Assembly: GCA_016235245.1 (NCBI GenBank)
Contig: JACRLO010000019.1
Coordinates: forward strand, 1-64,000
DNA length: 64,000 nt
Direction: 5' to 3'
Origin: Nitrospirota bacterium
GTDB taxonomy: Bacteria; Nitrospirota; Thermodesulfovibrionia; Thermodesulfovibrionales; UBA6898
In this document: positions 51,097 through 60,346 of the stretch, piece after piece
Position numbering within the stretch: the first letter of the stretch is position 1
Layout: every line of letters begins with the position of its first letter
Translations under genes and position numbers: made by a program
The notes under the pieces: model-generated
The model's input: the letters and a program-made list of their open reading frames with translations, nothing else
What the model was told of the DNA's origin: nothing
Database searches by the model: none

Positions 51097-51157
51097 AACT
51101 GCTTTGTTCATTTTATAATCATACCTCACTATGTTCAAAAAAGTTCAGGCAAAAAAG

Positions 51158-51185
51158 AAAAGGCCCCGAAAATTCGGGGCCTTTT
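51158..51185. terminator. Terminator after rpsI
   Basis: AAAAGGCCCCGAA (51158-51170) pairs with TTCGGGGCCTTTT (51173-51185), a perfect 13-bp stem flanked by A/T runs. Confidence 0.93.
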
Positions 51186-51206
51186 GGTATCGTATCGAAA
51201 GAAAAA

Positions 51207-51599
51207 TTATCTCTTCGAGAACTGGAAGCGCTTTCTTGCTCCTGCGAGACCGTATTTCTTTCTTTCCTTTTCTCTCGGATCTCTGGTAAGAAACCCTTCT
51301 TTTTTGAGTTTGCCCCTCATTTCAAGATCTACCCGTAACAATGCCCTTGAGATGCCGTGCCTGATAGCGCCCGCCTGTCCGGTGAGGCCGCCTCCGGCAA
51401 CTTTGACCGATATATCATGCTTGCCGGTGACCCCTACGAGTTCGATCGGCTGCTTGATGATCATGCGAAGAGTCTCTCTATGGAAGTAATCGTCAAGTGA
51501 CTTGTTGTTGACGGTAATTTTGCCTGTGCCCGGCGCGATGATAACCCGCGCTACAGCATTTTTTCTTCTTCCCGTGCTGTTATATTTAATCTCTGCCAT
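51207..51599 (-). CDS. rpsI: 30S ribosomal protein S9
   Basis: A 130-residue S9: start [21 protein letters not shown], core [22 protein letters not shown], and the conserved C-terminal tail [17 protein letters not shown] that reaches the P-site tRNA. It is the usual partner of rplM, which is 10 bases upstream. Confidence 0.98.
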   Translation of the reverse strand: MAEIKYNSTGRRKNAVARVIIAPGTGKITVNNKSLDDYFHRETLRMIIKQPIELVGVTGKHDISVKVAGGGLTGQAGAIRHGISRALLRVDLEMRGKLKKEGFLTRDPREKERKKYGLAGARKRFQFSKR

Positions 51600-51609
51600 C
51601 TTTTCTCCT

Positions 51610-52035
51610 CTACTGCAATATTTCCGGGGCCTGGGCCTTGTGCGGGTGCTCAGCTCCCTTATAGACTTTCAGCTTCTTCAGCATCTGCTTGCCGAGGGTG
51701 TTTTTCGGCAGCATGCCCCAGACAGCCTTTTCTATGATCCGTTCAGGATGCTTTTCGAACATCACTTTGGCTGTCTCGGCCTTGATCCCGCCGATATATC
51801 CAGTGTGATGATAATAAACCTTGTCGTTCATCTTGTTGCCGGTCAGCCGGACCTTGTCCGCATTCACGACGATAACAAAATCTCCTGTGTCAACATTGGG
51901 CGTGAACACCGCTTTGTTCTTGCCTCTGAGTTGGACGGCAATTTTTACGGCGAGCCTGCCGAGCACGGCATCCCTGGCGTCGACGACATACCACTTGCGT
52001 TCAACATCACCTTTTTTTGCAAACTGGGTCTTCAT
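51610..52035 (-). CDS. rplM: 50S ribosomal protein L13
   Basis: A 141-residue L13: [26 protein letters not shown], the basic [37 protein letters not shown] and [31 protein letters not shown]. Length and motifs are normal. It starts the rplM-rpsI operon. Confidence 0.98.
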   Translation of the reverse strand: MKTQFAKKGDVERKWYVVDARDAVLGRLAVKIAVQLRGKNKAVFTPNVDTGDFVIVVNADKVRLTGNKMNDKVYYHHTGYIGGIKAETAKVMFEKHPERIIEKAVWGMLPKNTLGKQMLKKLKVYKGAEHPHKAQAPEILQ

Positions 52036-52120
52036 TATTGCTTCTTACCTTTCTTTCTGAAAAAATGAGAGTTAAGTAAAATAATAAAAAACAGATAGAA
52101 ATGTCAATATTTTGTGGCGA

Positions 52121-54214
52121 TCATGACTGAAATTTTGAAAAATCCGCTACAGGTGCTACGGTTTCCCATATCTCCCGAAGCAGGGAAAGCCTGTTTATCT
52201 TTATCTCTTCGTCCTTGTCCATGACCAGAACCTTATCAAAGAAACGGTTGATCGCAGGCGTTATCAGGAGTATCTGCCTGATTGCAGCAGAAAAATCGCC
52301 CGCTGCCAGAAGCGGTGCGACTGCCGATTTCATCGCTGCATGGCTGCTGCCCAGGTTCTTCTCCTCATCCTGCCGGAACAGTTCAGGCTTTGCAGAAGGA
52401 AGCGCGTTCTTTGGCACGATATTATTTACTCTCTTGATAGCAAGGAGAAATTCAGCGAAGGTTTCTTTTTCTTCTGCCTGCACTGTCGCAAGCGCCACAA
52501 TCCTTGCGGTAATTCCCTGCAGGGGATGGGTGAAAGAAAGCTGAAGCACTGATCGGATGATCTCCTGGGTATGACCTGCGGAGGAGAGGATGAACTCGGT
52601 CCTCTGGCTCATGAAGTTTGCGATAGAATCCATGACTGCCTCAGGGGATGCAACTTTTTGCTGATGAGTGAGCGCATGGGCAAATACGTCCAGGAGGCTC
52701 AGAGCGTATCCTTTTTCAAGGAATATCACGACGATGCCCATTGCCTGGCGCCTAAGGGCAAAGGGGTCCTCAGAGCCGGTAGGGATGAGGCCGATTGAAA
52801 AAAACGAAGCAATGTTATCGATCTTGTCAGCGAGGCTCAGAATTGCGCCAATCTCCGTCTGGGGGATTCTGTCGCCAAAACTCTTCGGCATATACTGCTC
52901 CTCGAGGGCATCTGCGACATCCCGTTCCTCCCTGTCGTGATGGGCATAATATTTACCCATAATGCCCTGCAGTTCAGGGAACTCTCTGACCACACCGGTG
53001 ATGAGGTCAGTCTTGGAGAGACGCGCTGCCCTGACTGCCTTGTCCTTCAGGTCAGGGGAGAGTTTTTCGGCAAGGAACCCTGCAATCGAAGCAATCCGGT
53101 CTGTTTTTTCAAGGAGCGTTCCGAGCCGGGCATGAAACGTGACATTTCTGAGGCTTTCGATTCGGTCGGCAAGCGGTTTGGCCGAATCCTCTCTGTAATA
53201 GAACTTAGCATCGTCAAAGCGGGCCTTGATGACACGCTGGGCGCCAATTCTCACCGTTTCGGCATTTTCTGCCTTGGTGTTGCTCATGACGATGAAGTTG
53301 TTGGCAAGATAGCCGCCGGCATCCTGCAGAGCAAAATACTTCTGATGGTCTTTCATGACCGTGATAAGCAGTTCCTTCGGGAGCTTGAGATAGTCCTTGT
53401 CAAAGCTGCAGAGCACCGGCACAGGGTATTCGACGAGAAAGTTCACGGTTTCAAGAAGCCCTTCGTCCGAGATGACCTGCAGGCTTGAGTTTTGAATGAG
53501 CTGAGCCATGGATTTTATGATCGAGTCGCGCCTTTTGTTCTGATCAAGGAGCACAAAATTGGTCTCAAGGAAATGCCGGTAAGAAGAGATATCCTTAATC
53601 TGAAAGGAAGCAGGAGAAAGGAACCGGTGGCCCCTCGTCTGATTGCCGCTCTTAAGGCCGTCGATATCAAACTCAATCTTCTCCGCCCCCGAAATGGCCA
53701 GGACCCATGCTATGGGTCTGACAAACGTCATGGAGCCGTTACCCCAGCGCATGGATTTGGGGAAGTGCAGCGACAGTATGATTTTTTTCAGAAGTTCAGG
53801 AAGAACCGTTTTTGTATCGATGCCTTTTTCTTCGACAACCGCAATCACATACTCTCCCTTGCCCTTCTGCTTAAGCGTAAGGTCAGAGACGGAGAGCCCC
53901 AGAGACGATGCGAATCCGGTCGCTGCCTTTGTCGGCTTGCCCTCCTGGTCATAGGCCGCATTTTTTGCCGGTCCGAAGACTTCCTTTACCTGATCTTTTT
54001 GCGATGCGGCAACCCCGTCAAGCATCAGAGTAAGTCTTCGCGGTGTTGCATAGACCGCTATGTCCGCATAACCGATGCGATATTCTCCGAATGTCCTGGC
54101 CGCTATTGCCGTGAGGTCCTGTATCGCCTGGGGAAGAAACCGGGAGGGAATTTCCTCTGACCCTATTTCAAGCAGTATTGATGGCCCGTTGGGGATAAGC
54201 TCTTTTTTGCTCAT
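52121..54214 (-). CDS. glyS: Glycyl-tRNA synthetase beta subunit
   Basis: A 697-residue beta chain of the bacterial alpha2beta2 GlyRS. N-terminal [19 protein letters not shown] is the family start. The middle HD-like region has [24 protein letters not shown], and the C-terminal domain binds the tRNA anticodon. Four-base overlap with glyQ couples their translation. Confidence 0.97.
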   Translation of the reverse strand: MSKKELIPNGPSILLEIGSEEIPSRFLPQAIQDLTAIAARTFGEYRIGYADIAVYATPRRLTLMLDGVAASQKDQVKEVFGPAKNAAYDQEGKPTKAATGFASSLGLSVSDLTLKQKGKGEYVIAVVEEKGIDTKTVLPELLKKIILSLHFPKSMRWGNGSMTFVRPIAWVLAISGAEKIEFDIDGLKSGNQTRGHRFLSPASFQIKDISSYRHFLETNFVLLDQNKRRDSIIKSMAQLIQNSSLQVISDEGLLETVNFLVEYPVPVLCSFDKDYLKLPKELLITVMKDHQKYFALQDAGGYLANNFIVMSNTKAENAETVRIGAQRVIKARFDDAKFYYREDSAKPLADRIESLRNVTFHARLGTLLEKTDRIASIAGFLAEKLSPDLKDKAVRAARLSKTDLITGVVREFPELQGIMGKYYAHHDREERDVADALEEQYMPKSFGDRIPQTEIGAILSLADKIDNIASFFSIGLIPTGSEDPFALRRQAMGIVVIFLEKGYALSLLDVFAHALTHQQKVASPEAVMDSIANFMSQRTEFILSSAGHTQEIIRSVLQLSFTHPLQGITARIVALATVQAEEKETFAEFLLAIKRVNNIVPKNALPSAKPELFRQDEEKNLGSSHAAMKSAVAPLLAAGDFSAAIRQILLITPAINRFFDKVLVMDKDEEIKINRLSLLREIWETVAPVADFSKFQS

Positions 54215-55086
54215 TTATCAGTCCTCAGAAGGGGGTAGCCCAGCTCTTCTCTCTGTCGGCTGTAGGCCTCTGCAGAGAGCTTTGCAAGGTTTCTTACGCG
54301 GGCGATGTATTTTGTCCGCTCGGTCACCGAGATGGCGCCACGCGCGTCAAGAAGGTTGAAGAGGTGCGAGCACTTGAGGCAGAACTCATACGATGGAATC
54401 ACAAGGCCGAGTTTGTTGAGTCTGATTGACTCCTGTTCGCAGTCCTCGAAATGGCGCGCCAGTAGTTCAGCATTGGAATGGTCAAAATTATATTTGGAGC
54501 CTTCAACCTCGGTCATATGGTGGATGTCACCGTACAGGAGGTCTTTATTCCACTTGAGTTGATATACATTGTCAACACCCTGAAGGTACATGGCGATGCG
54601 TTCAAGGCCGTAGGTTATTTCGAGTGTTACGGGCTTGAGGTCGATGCCGCCCACCTGCTGAAAATAGGTGAACTGCGTTACCTCCATGCCGTCGAGCCAG
54701 ACTTCCCAGCCGAGCCCCCAGGCGCCGAGCGTCGGAGATTCCCAGTCGTCCTCAACGAACCTGATGTCATGTTTTGTCGGATCAACACCGATCGCCTCAA
54801 GGCTTTCGAGATAGATTCCCTGACAGTCTGCAGGTGATGGCTTGATGATCACCTGATACTGGTAATAGTGCTGCAATCTGTTGGGATTTTCGCCGTATCT
54901 TCCATCGGTCGGTCTGCGCGAAGGTTCTACAAACGCGGTTTTCCAGGGCTCGGGGCCGAGGACCTTTAGAAAGGTTGCCGGGTGGAAGGTCCCTGCGCCG
55001 ACCTCGATATCATAAGGCTGAAGCAGCACACAGCCTTTTTTTGCCCAGAACTGATGAAGTGTGAGTATGAGATCCTGAAAATGCAC
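54211..55086 (-). CDS. glyQ: Glycyl-tRNA synthetase alpha subunit
   Basis: A 291-residue catalytic chain: [38 protein letters not shown] start, [25 protein letters not shown] and motif 3 region [16 protein letters not shown]. It forms glycyl-adenylate with glyS providing tRNA recognition. Shine-Dalgarno AAGGAGG precedes the ATG. Confidence 0.98.
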   Translation of the reverse strand: MHFQDLILTLHQFWAKKGCVLLQPYDIEVGAGTFHPATFLKVLGPEPWKTAFVEPSRRPTDGRYGENPNRLQHYYQYQVIIKPSPADCQGIYLESLEAIGVDPTKHDIRFVEDDWESPTLGAWGLGWEVWLDGMEVTQFTYFQQVGGIDLKPVTLEITYGLERIAMYLQGVDNVYQLKWNKDLLYGDIHHMTEVEGSKYNFDHSNAELLARHFEDCEQESIRLNKLGLVIPSYEFCLKCSHLFNLLDARGAISVTERTKYIARVRNLAKLSAEAYSRQREELGYPLLRTDK

Positions 55087-55297
55087 AACCAGCCTCCTTG
55101 GAACGAGCCAAAATCTTAAAAAATTCCTGCACTTTTGTCAATGGCGCGGCAGGGGAATTATGACACCCGCAATGCATGGAAAACAGTCCGCACCGGTGAA
55201 TTCTGTATGTAATGCATGATCAAATCCGGGGGCTTAAGCATGGATTTTCCCGCAGCGGAGGAAGTAAGACTAACGAACATTATTTCCGCTGGCATGC

Positions 55298-57622
55298 TCA
55301 GCCCAGTATCTTTTCAAGCATCTCCTTCAGCGCCTCCAGACGATACGGTTTTACCAGTGCGCCGCTGTAACCGTATAACGCATATTCGCCCATAACGGGG
55401 TCATTGGCATATCCGCTTGATACGATTGCCTTCACCTTCGGATCAAGATCACGGATCTGAACAAACGCTTCCTGTCCGCCCATACCCCCGGGTATTGAAA
55501 GATCGAGGATTATGGCAGCATAAGGGTCTCCCGCTTTCCCTGCCGCTGCATAGGCATTGATCGCCTCATCGCCGTTTATCACAGCCTTTACCCGGTACCC
55601 GATAAATTCCAGATAATCGACGGTGATCTGATTAACCGATGACTCGTCGTCCATGATCAGAATCCTGGGGCCGATTTTGGCCGCATCCTTAAGCATGAGT
55701 ATGGTCTCTGCATCAGTGACAGCCGCAGGCAGATAGATATGGAAGACAGAGCCCTTGCCGATTTCTGAATCAACTCGTATCACGCCGCTATGCTTTCTGA
55801 TGATTGCGTCACTGACCGTCAGGCCAAGCCCCATACCTTTCTGTGCCCCGCGTTCTTTGGTCGAAAAATAGGGGTCGAATATTTTCGGCAGGAGTTCAGG
55901 AGCGATGCCGCAGCCCTGGTCTCTGATCGAGATTTTGATATGACTTCCCGGCGCCAAGCCTGAAATTTCCTGGGGCTTGACCGTCTCATTTGAGGCGCTG
56001 ACCAGAAGGACGCCTCCTGAGGGCATTGCATCTTTGGCGTTGAGCGAAATATTCCCTATCACCTGGCGAAGCTGAGAAGCATCGACATAAATGGGAAGGA
56101 GGTCGGTCGGCAGATCGAAGACCGTCTTGATATCTGAACCGCTCATGATGTAATCAACTGTATCCCTGATAAGCTCACGCGGCCGGATCGTCTGTCTGAC
56201 CGCCGTGACCCCGCCTGAAAAACCAATGAGCTGATTGGTCAGATTGATGGCAGCGTGATATGCCAGCTCGGCATTTTTGAGAAACGGGAAGGCTTTGCTC
56301 GTCGCCGGGGTGTAGATCTTCGCCATGTCTATATTGCCCAGCAGCCCCTGAAGCAGGTTATTAAAATCATGGGCTATGCCGCCAGCAAGATTACCGAGCG
56401 ATTCGAGGTTCCTCACCTTTATGATCTCAGTTTCCATATTCTTGCGCTCCGTAATGTCTTCGAGAAGCCATATCGCACCGTCTTCCAGGTTTGCCGGATT
56501 TACTGCCTGGCCGACAAGATTGCACCAGACAAGGGAGCCGTCTTTCTTGCTCATCTGCACCTCGCCGGTGAAGACTTCACCCCGGGAAAGAGCCGCATAT
56601 CCCTTTTCCCCTGTTTCGATATAACTTTTTTTGTCAGGGTAGAAGATCTCCGTATCGTTGCCGACTGCCTCGTCAATCGTAAAGCCAAACATATCAGCCA
56701 GACTCTTATTCGTCCAGATGATCTTCCTGTTTTTGAGAAACAGGACTCCTACCCCCAGGTTGTCGAGGATGATCCGCTGCTCATTTGCTACCCTCACGAG
56801 GTTGGCCTCAGTGATCTTACGGGTGGTAATATCACGATTACTGGCGCGAATGCCGCGAAAGACGCCATCGGCGCCATGAATCGGCTGACACACATGATGT
56901 ATCCAGCGAATATCGCCGTTTCGGTCGATAATCCGAAATTCGAGTTCTTCCGGTCCCTGATATTCTTGCAGAGCGGTGCGATGGTTTCGGTGCTCTTCAT
57001 ACGAGGCAGTATCGTCCGGAAAAACGATTCGACTCAGTAAATCCGGGTCGGCGATGAACTCGGAGGAACTATAGCCGGTGATACGCTTGCAGGAAGAGGA
57101 CATATAAATGATCCGGTTCTGCTCCGTGATCCAGTATTCCCAATCATAGGTGAAGTCAGCTACCGTATGGTATCGCTCCTCAGTCTCTCTCAAACGTTTA
57201 TCGGCCCTGCTTTTATGGAGGGCGACCTCGATCGTGGACATCAGAGTATCTATCGTAGATGGCTTGGGGAGATAGCCGAAAGGTTCAGCTTTTTTTGCCT
57301 GTCCAAGCGTTTCAGCATCGGCGTGCGCTGTTAAAAAAACGATGGGAATGGCGAGTGACTTCCGGATCTCTTCGGCAGCCTGGATGCCGTTCATGTCACC
57401 TGCAAGGGTAATGTCCATCAGGATCAGGTCCGGATGCAGCTCAACTGCCCGACGTATTGCATCTTCTCCGCTGGCTACGACCGCTATGACCTCATACCCC
57501 AGCTGGACCAGGCTGGATTTGATATCCATCGCGGTCACGGATTCGTCCTCAACTAACATTATTGTACTGACTTGTGCATTGGTTTCGGTATTCAAAGCCT
57601 CTTCTGTCGGCTGCCTATCCAT
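55298..57622 (-). CDS. REC-PAS-PAS hybrid histidine kinase with C-terminal receiver
   Basis: The start at 57622 (MDRQPTEEALNTETNAQ) is chosen because the longer frame would overlap the upstream kinase heavily; this start overlaps its stop by 8 bases. The 774-residue soluble protein has an N-terminal receiver (Asp in LILMDITLAGDMNG, ~20-135), two PAS domains (~150-385), HisKA with GGIAHDFNNLLQGLLGNIDMA, HATPase and a C-terminal receiver (IILDLSIPGGMGGQE). It may be phosphorylated by the preceding kinase. Confidence 0.92.
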   Translation of the reverse strand: MDRQPTEEALNTETNAQVSTIMLVEDESVTAMDIKSSLVQLGYEVIAVVASGEDAIRRAVELHPDLILMDITLAGDMNGIQAAEEIRKSLAIPIVFLTAHADAETLGQAKKAEPFGYLPKPSTIDTLMSTIEVALHKSRADKRLRETEERYHTVADFTYDWEYWITEQNRIIYMSSSCKRITGYSSSEFIADPDLLSRIVFPDDTASYEEHRNHRTALQEYQGPEELEFRIIDRNGDIRWIHHVCQPIHGADGVFRGIRASNRDITTRKITEANLVRVANEQRIILDNLGVGVLFLKNRKIIWTNKSLADMFGFTIDEAVGNDTEIFYPDKKSYIETGEKGYAALSRGEVFTGEVQMSKKDGSLVWCNLVGQAVNPANLEDGAIWLLEDITERKNMETEIIKVRNLESLGNLAGGIAHDFNNLLQGLLGNIDMAKIYTPATSKAFPFLKNAELAYHAAINLTNQLIGFSGGVTAVRQTIRPRELIRDTVDYIMSGSDIKTVFDLPTDLLPIYVDASQLRQVIGNISLNAKDAMPSGGVLLVSASNETVKPQEISGLAPGSHIKISIRDQGCGIAPELLPKIFDPYFSTKERGAQKGMGLGLTVSDAIIRKHSGVIRVDSEIGKGSVFHIYLPAAVTDAETILMLKDAAKIGPRILIMDDESSVNQITVDYLEFIGYRVKAVINGDEAINAYAAAGKAGDPYAAIILDLSIPGGMGGQEAFVQIRDLDPKVKAIVSSGYANDPVMGEYALYGYSGALVKPYRLEALKEMLEKILG

Positions 57623-59432
57623 TCTGATCACCTTTTCGTTTTGAAGTTTCAGGAAACTGTATGGTAAAGTTGGCGCCTCCGGAATTTGACAGCTCGATCG
57701 TCCCGTGTATCTGCCCTGCCAATACATTGACCAACTGCAGGCCAAGCGACTGGGTGCTGCGGAAGTCAAGTTCTTCAGGAAATCCGATGCCGTTGTCAGA
57801 GACGGTCAGGACAAGACTGCCGTTATCGGCTCTGTTGACGCCAACGGTAACCGTTCCCTTTTTCTCATCCGGAAACGCATGCTTGAGGCTGTTTGAGACC
57901 AGTTCATTTACGATCAGTCCGCAAGGGATGCCAACGTTTACATCAAGTGCAATGGGTTCCATTTCTATGATACAGTCAACGTTACGCCGCTTGTAGGTGC
58001 TCGCAATTCCGGCAAGGAGGCTCTGCAGATAGTCTTTGAAGTCGATATGGGCCAGATCATCTGACCGGTACAGTTTTTCATGAATCAGCGCCATCGAGTT
58101 CACCCGGTCCCTGCTCTCCTCAAACAGGGCGCGGACTGTCTCGTCGGCTGCGCCCTTTGCCTGAAGATTCAGCAGGCTGTAGATTACCTGCATATTGTTC
58201 TTCACCCGATGATGGATTTCTTTCAGCATTACTTCCTTTTCTTTGAGTGAACGTCTGATCTTTTCTTCCGCCACCTTGACCTTTGTCAGGTCTACATCAA
58301 GACAGAACAACTCGGAATCCCGGCCGTGGCGTTGAACGATGGCATGACTCGAATAGACTGTCACGCGCGAGCCATCCTTGCGCAAAAGAGACAGCTCTGA
58401 TGAGGCAATGGGCTGCCCGCTTTCGGCCATCTGCTGTATGGCTTCTTTGACACCGTCCCGCATTTCAGGAGGAATGATCAGCTCCAGCAGGTTGCGCCCG
58501 ATTGCTTCCTCTGCCGTGTATCCGTACAGCCGTTCAGAGGCATAATTCCAGTAATGTGTTGTGCCATCGAGCCTGTACCCCTGGACGGCAACTGAGGGCA
58601 CATGCTGAAGCAGCATGCGAAACCGTTCCTCGCTCTCACGCAGCGCCACTTCAGCCTTTTTTCGCATGAGCAATGAACGCCCGAGTCTGTTTTGTGCAAA
58701 CCAGAGACCGACAATGCCGACCACCCATATTCCGGTATATCCCCAATATACCGGATATAACGTGCTCAGGGCTATGTCGTGATATTGCCCGAACGGCACG
58801 GAAACGCTGATACCACCCCTGATATCACCGACCCGGTAGCCCTGGTGGCCGTGACACTTAAGGCATCCAACCTCTGTGACCATTGGCCGCATCAGACGCA
58901 TATAGCGTTTGTTCCCTATCATTTCAAGAGAAGACACTTCTTTTGAACCCGCTTCAAAAGCCCGTAAGGCCCTTGCTTCCCATTCGTCCGGAGCATTCTC
59001 CGTCCGAAGCGTGTTCAGGCTCGTAATATGCCCCTGGACCCCATACTGTTCTTCTGAGAGTTCGTGAACCTGGCGGGTCATATAGGCAGGGTTTACCAGG
59101 GTGAGTTTGTTGCCGGACGGCGTTGTAATGTCCCGCTCCGGTATATGTGCCAGATGAGGATTCGAAGGGGTTTCCCGCGTTATCGGCACATAGACGCCGC
59201 CATGCCTGGCTGCCCATCTGCGATAGGCAAGGTCTTTGTTATAGGTGGAAATGGCATCGGTCTGTGCCAGTGTTATGGCGAAGGAATCAGCTTTCCGGGT
59301 CTCCCAGAAAACCAGTCCCGCGATAAAAAGAGTCCAGCAGATCATCAGGCCGACAAAAAGCAGCAACAGCCTTCTATTATCAATACTCGGGCTGATTGCT
59401 GCTTGAGGCTCTTGAGACGCACGTATTGTCAT
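57615..59432 (-). CDS. Tll0287/DUF3365-domain sensor kinase with haem-c motif
   Basis: A 605-residue membrane kinase. TM1 is at ~21-43. A periplasmic DUF3365 (Tll0287-like) domain has CLKCH (190-194) for haem c, and TM2 is at ~223-245. PAS is at ~260-385. The HWE/HisKA_2-type kinase has EIHHRVKNNMQVIYSLLNLQ (about 402-420) and HATPase NELVSNSLKHAFP. The haem domain likely senses redox, oxygen or NO. It is the first of two overlapping kinase genes. Confidence 0.92.
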   Translation of the reverse strand: MTIRASQEPQAAISPSIDNRRLLLLFVGLMICWTLFIAGLVFWETRKADSFAITLAQTDAISTYNKDLAYRRWAARHGGVYVPITRETPSNPHLAHIPERDITTPSGNKLTLVNPAYMTRQVHELSEEQYGVQGHITSLNTLRTENAPDEWEARALRAFEAGSKEVSSLEMIGNKRYMRLMRPMVTEVGCLKCHGHQGYRVGDIRGGISVSVPFGQYHDIALSTLYPVYWGYTGIWVVGIVGLWFAQNRLGRSLLMRKKAEVALRESEERFRMLLQHVPSVAVQGYRLDGTTHYWNYASERLYGYTAEEAIGRNLLELIIPPEMRDGVKEAIQQMAESGQPIASSELSLLRKDGSRVTVYSSHAIVQRHGRDSELFCLDVDLTKVKVAEEKIRRSLKEKEVMLKEIHHRVKNNMQVIYSLLNLQAKGAADETVRALFEESRDRVNSMALIHEKLYRSDDLAHIDFKDYLQSLLAGIASTYKRRNVDCIIEMEPIALDVNVGIPCGLIVNELVSNSLKHAFPDEKKGTVTVGVNRADNGSLVLTVSDNGIGFPEELDFRSTQSLGLQLVNVLAGQIHGTIELSNSGGANFTIQFPETSKRKGDQNG

Positions 59433-59640
59433 AAGGACATTACGCTTTATCGTGGAGCATAATCTGGCACATGGCTATACATTCTCCCTTATGTTTAATC
59501 ATATCCCATTTCAGATAAAACACAATATGGATTCTCCGGTTTTGTGACGACGAACCTGTTGTGAAGATAACGGATAGGAGCGGACAGTTTCATCCGGATT
59601 CTGCAGTCTTATCCGGCAGGATGCGATCAAGAGGCGAGAA

Positions 59641-60057
59641 TCAGCTTATCTGTCCGGCAACGAGCTCTTCAATCTTCAGTCTGATTTCATCACGCGCCCT
59701 GCGAAACTCAGCCATGACCTCTTCTTCCGTGCCGACAGCACAGGCAGGGTCATCGACCGGCCAGTGGATACGTGTGATATCAGGCGGGGTCATGGGGCAG
59801 GACGCTTCGGCATTGCCGCAGAGGGTAATGATCTTGTTCATGGAGAGAAGGAAGTCAGGATCGATCTCCTTTGATTCCTGCTCGGAGATGTCAATGCCGA
59901 GTTCCCGCATCACGGTAGTGGCGCGACTATTTACGTCAGTCGGCGTCAGCCCGGCGCTGTGGGCATCAATGAGTCCTTTGCCGAGGACCCGTGCAAACCC
60001 CTCTGCCATCTGTGACCGGCAGGAGTTGCCGGTGCAAAGAAACATCACTCTTATCAT
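59641..60057 (-). CDS. ArsC-type low-molecular-weight phosphatase
   Basis: The start at 60057 (MIRVMFLCTGNSCRSQM) follows a good Shine-Dalgarno (CAGGAGG); the frame stays open for 57 more codons upstream, which are also Cys-rich, so a longer form is possible. The 138-residue protein has the catalytic loop CTGNSCRS and C-terminal WPVDDPA. It fits thioredoxin-coupled arsenate reductase or a protein-tyrosine phosphatase; further Cys in LCGNAEASCP suit the arsenate reductase relay. It is divergent from the CoA-transferase gene. Confidence 0.87.
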   Translation of the reverse strand: MIRVMFLCTGNSCRSQMAEGFARVLGKGLIDAHSAGLTPTDVNSRATTVMRELGIDISEQESKEIDPDFLLSMNKIITLCGNAEASCPMTPPDITRIHWPVDDPACAVGTEEEVMAEFRRARDEIRLKIEELVAGQIS

Positions 60058-60346
60058 GAACTGCCTCCTGGGGCAGACTCCCCATTCCGTGATACGGGCA
60101 GGCCTGCCATTTTGGTCGATAAAATAACCGGTAATTCGTCCTTCGGGGAACGCTCGGTCAATTATGCAATGACGGCAGGGAGCGAAACGTCCCGTGCCAG
60201 CGTCCCTGATCGGGCATATCTCATTCACGAGGATATTGCCTAAGACTATAGCAGATGTTTAATGCTGGTACCAACAAAGAATTATGATTTGTAATGGCAG
60301 GGAAACCGGCATCTGCTATACTGAAACCACAGAGGGGGATGGGTGT

